64,000 nucleotides of DNA from contig CAJUHR010000007.1 in the NCBI GenBank assembly GCA_910586255.1, positions 48,939-112,938 on the forward strand, in the 5' to 3' direction. This document shows, in pieces, positions 33,264 through 41,222 of the stretch. This stretch comes from an uncultured Lachnospiraceae bacterium. GTDB taxonomy: Bacteria > Bacillota > Clostridia > Lachnospirales > Lachnospiraceae. Position numbers and translations under genes: made by a program. Every line of letters begins with the position of its first letter. Position 1 is the stretch's first letter. Under the pieces are notes generated by a model. The model did no database searches, had not been told where the DNA came from, and saw only the letters and a list, made by a program, of their open reading frames with translations.

Positions 33264-33301
33264 AAAAGCCCCCGCCGGCAGAACCCGGCAGGGGCTTTTT
33301 C
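33264..33301. terminator. Intrinsic terminator between hydA and metK (convergent)
   Basis: AAAGCCCCxGCCGG pairs with CCGGCAGGGGCTTTTT around a short loop; it has T-rich and A-rich flanks and can serve both convergent genes. Confidence 0.85.
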
Positions 33302-33317
33302 ATAACATAATTTCTGC

Positions 33318-34508
33318 TTAGCTAATGTATTTTTTCAGTGCTTCCACCTTGTCCAGCCGCTCCCAGGGCAGATCCAGATCGGTTCTTCCGAAATGGCCGT
33401 AAGCTGCTGTCTGCCGGTAGATCGGTCTTCTCAAATCCAGCATCTTGATGATACCTGCCGGACGCAGATCAAAGTTCTCCCGAATGATCTCCACCAGCCG
33501 TTCATTGCTCACCTTTCCGGTTCCGAAGGTATCCACCATGATGGAGGTGGGGTAAGCCACCCCGATAGCGTAAGAAAGCTGAATCTCGCATTTGTCTGCC
33601 AGTCCGGCTGCCACCAGGTTCTTTGCCGCATACCGGGCGGCATAGGCTGCGGAACGGTCCACCTTGGTGCAGTCCTTTCCCGAAAACGCGCCGCCGCCAT
33701 GGCGGGCATAGCCGCCGTAGGTATCCACGATAATCTTTCTTCCGGTCAGGCCGCTGTCCCCGTGAGGTCCGCCGATAACAAAACGGCCGGTGGGATTCAC
33801 AAAGAACTTAGTGTTTTCATCGATCATGTGAGCGGGCAGCACCTCATCAAAAATGTATTTTTTCACATCCCTATGAATCTGTTCCTGCTCCACATCCGGG
33901 TCATGCTGCGTGGAGAGGACCACTGCCTCCAGCCGGAGGGGCTTGCCATTCTCATCATACTCCACCGTCACCTGGCTCTTTCCATCCGGCCGCAGATAGG
34001 ACAGGGTACCGTCTTTGCGCACCTTAGTCAGGCGGCGGGCCAGCTTGTGAGCCAGGGCAATGGGATAGGGCATGTACTCTTCCGTCTCATTACTGGCAAA
34101 TCCGAACATCATTCCCTGATCACCGGCCCCGATAGCTGCCAGCTCACTGTCGCTCATCCGGTTCTCCTTTGCCTCAAGAGCCTTATCCACTCCCATGGCA
34201 ATGTCTCCCGACTGCTCATCCAGCGCCACGATCACGCCGCAGGTATTGCCGTCAAACCCGTAATCCGCACAGTCATAGCCGATCTCCTTCACCGTATCCC
34301 GGACAAGCTTCTGGATATCCACATAGCCCTTGGTGGTGATCTCGCCCATCACCAGCACCAGACCGGTGGTGGTACAGGTCTCGCATGCCACACGGCTCAT
34401 GGGATCCTGCTCCATCAGCGCGTCCAGCACTGCATCTGAAATGGCATCGCACATTTTATCCGGATGGCCTTCTGTCACTGACTCTGATGTAAAGAATAAT
34501 TTTTCCAC
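33318..34508 (-). CDS. metK: S-adenosylmethionine synthetase
   Basis: Cytoplasmic enzyme of 396 residues making S-adenosylmethionine from methionine and ATP. Signature segments are SVTEGHPDKMCDAISDAVLDA, GAGDQGMMFGFA (methionine-binding loop), GPHGDSGLTGRKIIVDTYGG, and GGGAFSGKDCTKVDRSAAYAAR (P-loop-like). Length and order are those of the full family. AAAGGAGGAATATTCA precedes the ATG. It is transcribed behind a SAM-I riboswitch, so it is shut down when SAM is abundant. Confidence 0.98.
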   Translation of the reverse strand: MEKLFFTSESVTEGHPDKMCDAISDAVLDALMEQDPMSRVACETCTTTGLVLVMGEITTKGYVDIQKLVRDTVKEIGYDCADYGFDGNTCGVIVALDEQSGDIAMGVDKALEAKENRMSDSELAAIGAGDQGMMFGFASNETEEYMPYPIALAHKLARRLTKVRKDGTLSYLRPDGKSQVTVEYDENGKPLRLEAVVLSTQHDPDVEQEQIHRDVKKYIFDEVLPAHMIDENTKFFVNPTGRFVIGGPHGDSGLTGRKIIVDTYGGYARHGGGAFSGKDCTKVDRSAAYAARYAAKNLVAAGLADKCEIQLSYAIGVAYPTSIMVDTFGTGKVSNERLVEIIRENFDLRPAGIIKMLDLRRPIYRQTAAYGHFGRTDLDLPWERLDKVEALKKYIS

Positions 34509-34570
34509 TGAATATTCCTCCTTTGAATCAAAAGCTCCTCACGGATTCCCGTCAGCCCGGAAATCCGGAC

Positions 34571-34742
34571 AAAAGAAAAGTCCGAAGCAATCATACTGCG
34601 GACTTGATATCTTAGGCACATCAAATCCTCTTATTGCTCGATTTCTCGCTCAGGTTGGCACCTTCCAGACGCTCATGTAAGCATTCCGCCCGGGGTTGCC
34701 GTGACTTCACAGATCCTTTGTATCTCCATCACTCTGAATAAG
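34571..34742 (-). promoter_or_regulatory. SAM-I (S-box) riboswitch with intrinsic terminator, controlling metK
   Basis: On the minus strand the aptamer runs from CTTATTCAGAG (from 34742) through GTGATGGAG, CACGGCAACC and AAGGTGCCAACCTG to GCAATAAGAGG (about 34627), closing helix P1. All S-box conserved blocks are in order. The expression platform follows: AAGTCCG and CGGACTT form a hairpin (34605-34577) ending in a TTTTCTTTT run (34579-34571). Binding of SAM should favour the terminator and stop metK transcription. Confidence 0.93.
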
Positions 34743-34758
34743 GGATATTACGTACTTT

Positions 34759-36285
34759 TCAATTGTTATTGTCTGTTACGGAATCTATACTATCAGATTC
34801 TTGTTCCGGTGTCAAGAAGAGCTTTAACATTTCCTGGTCCTCGGCCGAATCTCCGGCGGCAGCGGCCTCCTTAAGGGAGATCCCCAGCCATTCACAGATC
34901 ATCCGGATGCCATTTTCCTTTCTTGCCTGGGATGCCACAATCTGAAGACAGTTTTTTTCCCGGATCCATCGTATTTCTTTTGGGGATGCAGGCTTTAAGG
35001 ACAAGAAAAGCCGTTCTTCCTCATCCTCTCTCCACGGCCTGCCGTGCGGTCGGAGCAGGGTCAGCTTGTACAAGTCTCCTCCCTTTTGGTAGGTAAGCAA
35101 CCGGAATCCGTATTCCTTTTCCAGTGCTTTCACCTGAGATAAATATCTGCTATCTATGGGATAGACATGCTGCCGGCTCTGATCCTTATTCCGCCAAAAC
35201 ATGTGGGCTCCGCCTGCAAATACGCCGCCGTCAAACAGCTGCCATATTTTCTTACAGCGCCTTCTGGCATCCTCAAAAGGCAGGGTGGTGGCAAAAAAGA
35301 GCTTGGTCTTCTCCTCTGCCAAGGTCCTTATTGTCTGTAATATACCTTCCTCCTCTGTCTCGTTTCTGCATGGCATCAGGGTTCCTTCAATGTCCAAAAA
35401 CACTGCCTTCACCCGTCCGGGAATCCGAAAAACCGGATACGGGCCGAACAAAATCTCATTTGTCCAGTGGTTTCTTCCTCCATATGCCAGATAGCAGGAG
35501 CACCTTACGCGCCCACATTCCCGCTTCCCCTTATCTTCTCTTCTCTGCCCGCTCTCCTGACCATACCAGCTTCCCTCCATCGTTTTCCCTATGTTGCAGA
35601 CGCGCCACTTCCCGTCACTCTCCACAAACATCCGCTGTCGGCACTGAGCCGGGTCGGCATACACCGTCAGAAGCTCCCTCCAAAAGAAAGGATCGATTTT
35701 CAAAAACTCCTGCCGCTCCGCCTCTGTATACGGACGCCTTAAACCGTCCATTTTGTTGACCCACAGATAAATATCCCGGGGCAAAAGCTTTCGCAGCCGC
35801 CGTAGCCTGGGGATATTTTCCGGGACTCCCACCGAGCCGGCGCAAAGAGAGATTCCCGCCTCCCAAAGCCTTTTGCATTTCTCTGCAAATTCCTCTTCCT
35901 CCACCATCTCCGGATGAAAGGTCGCCCAGAGACGCAGCTTTCCCACCCTTCCTCCTGACTGTCGGAAATGACTGCAAAAATCCTCCGGGGAAAAGCTTAG
36001 GTTTGTCTGTGCCCCCACCGCGTCCATCCACGCCGCCCTGCTGGCCCGGGCCATTCCTTCCAGGTACCAGGGATGAATCAGGGCCTCCCCATAGGGCGCC
36101 ACCATCAGAGCTTTGTACTGCCTCCGGGGATTTTCTCCCACCAGGCTGTCAACAAACCGTAACCAGCGCTCCCTGTCCTCCTGTAATTCTATCTCCGAAG
36201 CCCGGCGCTTGGAGAAAGGACAATAGCTGCAGCGATAATTACAGCTTTTAAGGCTGCCCCGATACAGAACCACCGGCCGGCTCAT
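34759..36285 (-). CDS. STM4011-family radical SAM protein fused to a HAD-type hydrolase domain
   Basis: Two-domain protein of 508 residues. The first half (about 1-285) is a radical SAM enzyme with the cluster motif SCNYRCSYCPFSK (C15, C19, C22), a partial barrel and additional cysteines (CGRVRCSC) that may bind another cluster or metal. The second half (about 290-500) is HAD-like: VKAVFLDIEGTLMP (nucleophile Asp and acid Glu in place of the usual Asp), FATTLPFEDARRR, GGAHMFWR and AAGDSAEDQEMLKL. From memory, the STM4011 family is only about 290 residues, so the HAD fusion stands out. Its start overlaps the STM4012-like gene by 38 bases; GGGAGGAAGCCT precedes the ATG. Reaction unknown. Confidence 0.88.
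   Translation of the reverse strand: MSRPVVLYRGSLKSCNYRCSYCPFSKRRASEIELQEDRERWLRFVDSLVGENPRRQYKALMVAPYGEALIHPWYLEGMARASRAAWMDAVGAQTNLSFSPEDFCSHFRQSGGRVGKLRLWATFHPEMVEEEEFAEKCKRLWEAGISLCAGSVGVPENIPRLRRLRKLLPRDIYLWVNKMDGLRRPYTEAERQEFLKIDPFFWRELLTVYADPAQCRQRMFVESDGKWRVCNIGKTMEGSWYGQESGQRREDKGKRECGRVRCSCYLAYGGRNHWTNEILFGPYPVFRIPGRVKAVFLDIEGTLMPCRNETEEEGILQTIRTLAEEKTKLFFATTLPFEDARRRCKKIWQLFDGGVFAGGAHMFWRNKDQSRQHVYPIDSRYLSQVKALEKEYGFRLLTYQKGGDLYKLTLLRPHGRPWREDEEERLFLSLKPASPKEIRWIREKNCLQIVASQARKENGIRMICEWLGISLKEAAAAGDSAEDQEMLKLFLTPEQESDSIDSVTDNNN
34787..34815 (-). promoter_or_regulatory. Putative metK promoter inside the end of the upstream gene
   Basis: Minus-strand TTGACA (34815-34810), 17-base spacer, TAGTAT (34792-34787). 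It lies within the last codons of the STM4011-like gene and about 40 bases before the riboswitch. Confidence 0.55.
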
Positions 36286-37585
36286 AGGCTTCCTCCCATT
36301 CTCTCATTTTTCTGTTTATCTCCCCGGATGCCAGCATGGGCCCCAGATAATCGGACAGCCCCATTCCCAGCTCCGTCAGCGATAAAAAGGCTTCCCGGAA
36401 AACCTCCACAAATCCCTTTTCCTGCCACTCTGTCAGCAAGGGAAAGTCCTGAAACACCGAGGAGCCAAAAAGCTCTTTGTACCGCAAAAGCCCCACCCCC
36501 GGACGAATAAGCAGATGGCGAATCACATAGCGCCGCCTCTGCTCCTCCCCGGAAAGGATGATTCCATGGGTTATGGCAGAAAAATCTTTAGTGCCTTCAA
36601 ATTTATTCAGCTGGGCCAGACAGCTCTGACTGCTGATATGGTAGGGTGTACAAAAATGAAGATTTCCCACATAGCTTCGCCCCCCGCAGCCCAAGGCCAG
36701 GGATGTGCCAAAGCCACATTCCGAGAAGCTTCTCTCCCATTTCTCTGGATCCTTCCCAGAACGGCGAACAAACCTTCTCATGGAATCCTGCCGAAACCCC
36801 TGAGAGCGTAAAAAAGCAGACATTTCCCGGTACTGTTCATAAGCAGCCTCCGGCTCCGGCGCCACCCCTTTTTCTATCAGCCCGGCCCCGTGCCTTACAT
36901 ACAGGGGATACAGAAAAATCTCATCCACCCCAAAATCCACTGCCTCCTTAAGGGAAGCGCGGATGGAATCCACCGTCTGCCCCGGAATCCCGTAGATAAA
37001 GTCCACATTCACACAGGGAAAATCCATGGACATCAAAAGCTCTAAGGCCTTCCTGGCCTGCCCTGCCCCATGATTTCTTCGCAGGGTTTTAAGCTCCTCA
37101 TCGTGAAAGCTCTGGATCCCCATGCTGACTCTGGTCACCCTGGCCTCTTTAAGAATTTCAAGCTTCCCCCTCTCCGTCTGGTTGGGGGCCGTCTCAATAC
37201 CGATTTCCCGCCCCTTTTCCACGGAAAAGCAGGTGTTTGCCAGGGCAAACATCCTTTCCAGATTTCTCTCCGACAAAAGAAGCGGAGTTCCTCCCCCTAT
37301 GGTAAATTCCGCAAATTCCGTTCCGTGGGGCTTTAAAATCTCCCGGTACTGGCGGCTCTGGCGTTCCACCGCGTCCAGATACCGGTCCATATCCTCCTCC
37401 CCCTGCCCGGTCACTGAAAAAAGGTTGCAGTACCCGCATTTTCTCTCACAGAAGGGAATGTGCAGATACAGACCATGTCCCCCTCCTGCCAAAAATCCGG
37501 CATACTCCTTTAAGGAAATTCCTGTAAGAGGACGGTATGCAGTCTTATGGGGATAACTATACATATACTGTACATAAGGATTCAT
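36248..37585 (-). CDS. STM4012-family radical SAM protein (HemN-like)
   Basis: Radical SAM protein of 445 residues related in fold to oxygen-independent coproporphyrinogen oxidases. The start is ATG 37585 (MNPYVQYMYSYPHKTAYRP) 8 bases after GGAGG. The SAM/[4Fe-4S] motif is YLHIPFCERKCGYCNLF (CxxxCxxC), followed by EFTIGGGTPLLLS, RVSMGIQSFHDEELKTL and VNVDFIYGIPGQTVDSI, all HemN-like. The C-terminal third has no HemN substrate domain that I recognise and contains FGTSLALGCGGRSYVGNLHF. It is the fourth gene of the five-gene conserved set; the substrate is unknown. Confidence 0.9.
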   Translation of the reverse strand: MNPYVQYMYSYPHKTAYRPLTGISLKEYAGFLAGGGHGLYLHIPFCERKCGYCNLFSVTGQGEEDMDRYLDAVERQSRQYREILKPHGTEFAEFTIGGGTPLLLSERNLERMFALANTCFSVEKGREIGIETAPNQTERGKLEILKEARVTRVSMGIQSFHDEELKTLRRNHGAGQARKALELLMSMDFPCVNVDFIYGIPGQTVDSIRASLKEAVDFGVDEIFLYPLYVRHGAGLIEKGVAPEPEAAYEQYREMSAFLRSQGFRQDSMRRFVRRSGKDPEKWERSFSECGFGTSLALGCGGRSYVGNLHFCTPYHISSQSCLAQLNKFEGTKDFSAITHGIILSGEEQRRRYVIRHLLIRPGVGLLRYKELFGSSVFQDFPLLTEWQEKGFVEVFREAFLSLTELGMGLSDYLGPMLASGEINRKMREWEEAYEPAGGSVSGQP

Positions 37586-37614
37586 CGATAAAACCTCCGG
37601 TTCCAATGGAAACG

Positions 37615-38490
37615 TTACAAATAGAAATGCTTATAGGGAACCGTGTTTACCACCGGATGATTGATCCCGTGAAACTGGCAGTCATCCTCCCCGTAGCAGG
37701 TTCCATGGTCCGAACAGCAGATGACAAAACCGCCGCCGCGCAGCTCCTTCCACTTATCAAACAGCCGTCCCAGCTCCCCGTCCACATACCTGAGAGCCGC
37801 TCTATGACTGTCCAGACTGTCATAGCGTGCTCCATCCAGGTAAAAATAATTAGGATAATGGATGGCGTCCACATTCAGGTAGAGAAATATTTTTCTGTCC
37901 GCGTCTGCCCCGGAAAGCTTCTTTAAAATAAAATCCACCTGATTCGTTGTACTTTCCTTTACCGGACAGGCGAAGGACGGATTCCAATAGCTTTTCTGAA
38001 AATATCCGGGAAACACCTTCCCCAGATCCGAGCGCCTGTCAAAAAATGACACGCCTCCCACACACCAGGTATCATAGCCTTCCCTTTCAAGGCCCTCCAT
38101 AATGGTACTGCCCGAAAATCCAAAGGCCCCCTTAGGCGCCTGATTTCCCATACCAATCTGTCTGGGAAAAAACAGCATTTCCCGATCTGCCAGACTCTTG
38201 GCGTCAAACCGGCAGGGCAGAAAGCCTGCAAACATGGCATGGTGAGAGGGATATGTAAAATTTCCCGGAGCCTGCCGTTTCTCCCAGGAACCGTATCGGT
38301 TTAAAACAGGTGTTGTTTTCTCCCTCTCCTCCCAAACTGCCGCATCATACCGCAGGGTATCCAGACAGATAAACAAGATATCCCTGCTTCCCACCACCTG
38401 CCCCATGTCCACAGAAGGCTCCTCCCCCTTTCCCCCTGCAAAAAGTCGGGACGGCACCTCCCCCCTTGTACTACCCTTTTCCATTTTCAT
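37615..38490 (-). CDS. STM4013/SEN3800-family hydrolase (alkaline phosphatase/sulfatase fold)
   Basis: Cytoplasmic protein of 291 residues with alkaline-phosphatase-superfamily metal sites. DILFICLDTLRYDAA gives the first aspartate, NFTYPSHHAMFAGFLP a Thr/Ser nucleophile region, and CCSDHGTCYGEDDCQFHGINHP the second metal-binding Asp-His and a late His. There is no signal peptide, unlike secreted sulfatases. Its start overlaps the upstream ATP-grasp gene's end by 20 bases; AGAGGTAATCT precedes the ATG. It probably cleaves a phosphate or sulfate ester made or used by its operon partners (inference). Confidence 0.88.
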   Translation of the reverse strand: MKMEKGSTRGEVPSRLFAGGKGEEPSVDMGQVVGSRDILFICLDTLRYDAAVWEEREKTTPVLNRYGSWEKRQAPGNFTYPSHHAMFAGFLPCRFDAKSLADREMLFFPRQIGMGNQAPKGAFGFSGSTIMEGLEREGYDTWCVGGVSFFDRRSDLGKVFPGYFQKSYWNPSFACPVKESTTNQVDFILKKLSGADADRKIFLYLNVDAIHYPNYFYLDGARYDSLDSHRAALRYVDGELGRLFDKWKELRGGGFVICCSDHGTCYGEDDCQFHGINHPVVNTVPYKHFYL

Positions 38491-39523
38491 AGATTACCTC
38501 TTTCATTCTCTCTGCCTGATGCCTGTAAATCCGGTTCTCGTGATAAATATCCTGATAAATCAGATCACCCTGAGCATTCATCTCAATCACCCGGGGCTTT
38601 AAGCTGCCCCTTTCCAGCAAAATATCGATTCCTCCCCCGTAAAGTCCGTCCCAGCAGCTCATGGCCTGGGTGCACACCCGCTCCACCTGATCGATCACCG
38701 CCGCCGGCAATCCAAGCTGTCCAAGCTCCGTTGGATGATTATTCAGGTGAAGGTTGGTAACCGGCCCTCTTGAAAGCCTTCCCAGACAGAAATCCATCTT
38801 TCCCCCCTGAACCACTGCCCGCAGATCATAGGAAAAGCCCTGATGCTCTGCCTTGGCATACCACCGCTCTACCACACAATCCAATTTTAGCAAGCAGTTT
38901 AAAAGCCGGAATACCTGCCCTCTCTCCGAAAACCGTCTTAGCTTTTTGGTGTTGACCAGCCTTCGCTCCCCCGCCCCGGTCTCATATTCCAAAGCACAGG
39001 TGTACAAAACCATCTGCCCGGATCCTGGATGCCAGCGAAAGGCTCCGATTCCCGCCGCCCCGGAACCATAAACCGGCTTTATAAATACCTGATACATCCT
39101 GCGGTCTGCCATCTGTTCCAAAAGCTGCTCCGCATTTTTAACAGGCTCCCCCGGCCTTTCCCCCTCAAGGGCTTCAGTTACCGGCACGCCGGCCTCTGTA
39201 AGCCTTGCCTTGCATGCCCTTTTATCCAACAATGCAATAATATCATCAGGATGATTGAAAAAAACTATATCCTGCCCCTTGGCCATGGAGGACAGCTCCT
39301 TAAGCCGGGCTCTGTAATCCCCGGCCAGCTCCCCAAGCTGTCCCAAAAAACAGCTGTCCCACAAGGGAGGATCAATCTTCAAAAAAATATCCCCTGCCGG
39401 GAAATGCTCCCTCCACCCGCTCCAATCCAAAAACAGGACATGCAGCCCGGCTTTTTCTGCTGCATGTCCCAGATAAATGGTTCGCTTGGTGTCAGGGTTC
39501 CCTAAAAGAACCGCCTGCCTCAC
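38471..39523 (-). CDS. STM4014-family protein with ATP-grasp features
   Basis: Protein of 350 residues. The middle and C-terminal parts look like an ATP-grasp ligase: QVFIKPVYGSGAAGIGAF (ATP-binding lysine and Gly loop), SYDLRAVVQGGK, and the metal-binding end GIDILLERGSLKPRVIEMNAQGDL (E-x-N). ATP-grasp enzymes join a carboxylate to an amine or thiol through an acyl phosphate. It starts with a GTG that overlaps the preceding stop codon by 4 bases (GTGA). The partner substrate is not known. Confidence 0.86.
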   Translation of the reverse strand: MRQAVLLGNPDTKRTIYLGHAAEKAGLHVLFLDWSGWREHFPAGDIFLKIDPPLWDSCFLGQLGELAGDYRARLKELSSMAKGQDIVFFNHPDDIIALLDKRACKARLTEAGVPVTEALEGERPGEPVKNAEQLLEQMADRRMYQVFIKPVYGSGAAGIGAFRWHPGSGQMVLYTCALEYETGAGERRLVNTKKLRRFSERGQVFRLLNCLLKLDCVVERWYAKAEHQGFSYDLRAVVQGGKMDFCLGRLSRGPVTNLHLNNHPTELGQLGLPAAVIDQVERVCTQAMSCWDGLYGGGIDILLERGSLKPRVIEMNAQGDLIYQDIYHENRIYRHQAERMKEVIYENGKG

Positions 39524-40380
39524 TCTGTCAGCATGGCATTCATATAAATCTCGCCACGATAATTGTCCGGCTCATTGGGGTCGGAAGCATCCACAGAGAT
39601 GGGAAGAGCCTCAAGCTTTTTCACCATCTTCTCTGACATATAATGGTAGTGGATATCCAGGGTATGGATATTGTCAAAGGAGGGAAGCTTTTCAAGAAGA
39701 AGCTCGCCTGCCTTGTCGGTCAATGTGCCGCAGGACAGATCAAGAGTATGGATCTGCTTCATAAATTTGCTCTCCAGCACCACTTCGGCCAGTTCATCCT
39801 GAATCTCGCTGTCTGCAATGCCCAGATACTCCAGCTGCGGAAAATCTGCATTTGCCAGAAATGTCCGGATGGTCTCTGAATCCCCGTCAAATCCATAATA
39901 ATCGCTGCCGATATAGAGAAGCAGCTTTTTAAGCCTTGGCAGCTTTGCCCGGCCGATCTCCTCCAGAATCCTTGTGGGAAGTCCGCCGCAAATAATGGTA
40001 AGGGCCTCCAGCCCCTCATGGCGAATGTCCCCCAGATCCAAATCCGTGCTGCCCTTGATGGTCAGCTCCTTTAGTTCCGGCAGGGCTGCCCACAGCTTCC
40101 CATAATCCCCCTGAAGAATCCAGGATACCTCACACTCCTCAAAATCCATATCGCCGATAAATAACTTCTTGATGTGGGAAAAGCGTTTTTTGTTGGCAAT
40201 GATTCCGTCAATAATGGGCTGGCAGCTCTCCTCATAGGGGCCTCCCCAGCTGCCGATGACCACCTCCGTCAACCCGGCAAACTCGGGATCTGCCAAAATA
40301 TCTTCCACCATTGTGGCGGCACCCTTATTCTCCTCCTCATATTGGCCATAATCATATAAATATGTTTTCGTCTCTGCCAT
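39520..40380 (-). CDS. STM4015-family protein (leucine-rich-repeat-like)
   Basis: Protein of 286 residues, first of the STM-type set. After an N-terminal segment with LTEVVIGSWGGPYEES and FIGDMDFEECEVSWILQGDYGKLW come degenerate leucine-rich repeats: LPELKELTIKGSTDLDLGDI, LEALTIICGGLP, LPRLKKLLLYIGS, FPQLEYLGIADSEI, IHTLDLSCGTLT and IHTLDIHYHYMS. Such a curved scaffold usually binds another protein or peptide. AAAGGAGGATTGGTAC precedes the ATG. It follows the phosphoribosyltransferase gene by 24 bases. Confidence 0.9.
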   Translation of the reverse strand: MAETKTYLYDYGQYEEENKGAATMVEDILADPEFAGLTEVVIGSWGGPYEESCQPIIDGIIANKKRFSHIKKLFIGDMDFEECEVSWILQGDYGKLWAALPELKELTIKGSTDLDLGDIRHEGLEALTIICGGLPTRILEEIGRAKLPRLKKLLLYIGSDYYGFDGDSETIRTFLANADFPQLEYLGIADSEIQDELAEVVLESKFMKQIHTLDLSCGTLTDKAGELLLEKLPSFDNIHTLDIHYHYMSEKMVKKLEALPISVDASDPNEPDNYRGEIYMNAMLTE

Positions 40381-40404
40381 GTACCAATCCTCCTTTTATG
40401 TTTC

Positions 40405-41043
40405 CTACAGCTTGGAATACCCATAGGCGTTGACTAAGGCATCCAGCTTCTGGCCGCTCTTGCACAGAGGGCATTCCCGGTAATCATAATCCACATAGTC
40501 CGGAACATCCTTCTTGCCGAACACGGAGTGAACCGGCACGCCGCTCACCTGCTGAACCGCGCTGAAAATAGCTGACACTCCCTGAAGCTTTCCTCCGTAA
40601 TACTGAACGCTCTCAATGGCCTTGACCACGGAAAACCCGGTGGTTACGGTGGCCATCAGAATGATCACATGCTTATCCCGGATCATGGGAACAATGTTGT
40701 CCCGAAAAATAATCTGGCTGTTATTGTTGAACTCCGGCCGCACAATGTATATGGTTTTATGCATGTTCTTGGAAAGGACGCCGCTTCTTGTCAGCTCCTC
40801 GGACAAAAAGGCTCCGATCACCTCGGTCCCCTCCATACACACGATCGTATCTACCACCATGCCGTACAGATATGTTCCCATCATTCCCTTGGCCACGTCC
40901 TGGGCCTCGCTGGCTCTGGTCTTTAAAGTAGTCATATCCAGATAATAATTGATGTGGGAATGATTGGTGGCAAAATGGCCCGGTGTGACCTTAAGAGCTG
41001 CATTGGTTCCTACTGTGTGAATCTTTTTGTACCTGGTCTCCAT
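40405..41043 (-). CDS. Phosphoribosyltransferase-family protein heading the STM4011-4015-type operon
   Basis: Protein of 212 residues of the type I phosphoribosyltransferase (orotate PRT-like) family. ATG 41043 (METRYKKIHTVGTN) lies 6 bases after GAGGGGGAT; an in-frame extension to 41142 lacks a site. The PRPP loop reads VIILMATVTTGFSVVKAIES; the acidic pair usually found before the loop is replaced by I-L-M-A, an odd feature for a true transferase. A C-terminal zinc-like pair CPLCKSG is present. Possible roles are pyrimidine salvage, regulation, or a dedicated step of the downstream operon. Confidence 0.82.
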   Translation of the reverse strand: METRYKKIHTVGTNAALKVTPGHFATNHSHINYYLDMTTLKTRASEAQDVAKGMMGTYLYGMVVDTIVCMEGTEVIGAFLSEELTRSGVLSKNMHKTIYIVRPEFNNNSQIIFRDNIVPMIRDKHVIILMATVTTGFSVVKAIESVQYYGGKLQGVSAIFSAVQQVSGVPVHSVFGKKDVPDYVDYDYRECPLCKSGQKLDALVNAYGYSKL

Positions 41044-41091
41044 AGTAATCCCCCTCTTCTTTAAATAAGAATCCTCTGTTGCTTTGCTCTT

Positions 41092-41120
41092 ATTATACTG
41101 GAAAGATGGGAAATGCACAA
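41092..41120 (-). promoter_or_regulatory. Putative promoter of the phosphoribosyltransferase/STM operon
   Basis: Minus-strand TTGTGC (41120-41115), 17-base spacer, TATAAT (41097-41092), about 50 bases before ATG 41043. Confidence 0.55.
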
Positions 41121-41222
41121 GTGTGAAAAAGTTGTGTTTCACGGTAAATGGAAGCCTTTGTAAAATCTGGGAGGGCCGCCTTGGAAGAGGGGAGAAAAGC
41201 TTGTGATTTCCGTGTGTTGTAA

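Noticed and set aside
36248..37585. Coproporphyrinogen III oxidase (hemN)
   Set aside because: The radical SAM core is HemN-like, but the C-terminal third differs and the gene sits in the STM4011-4015-type operon with no haem genes.
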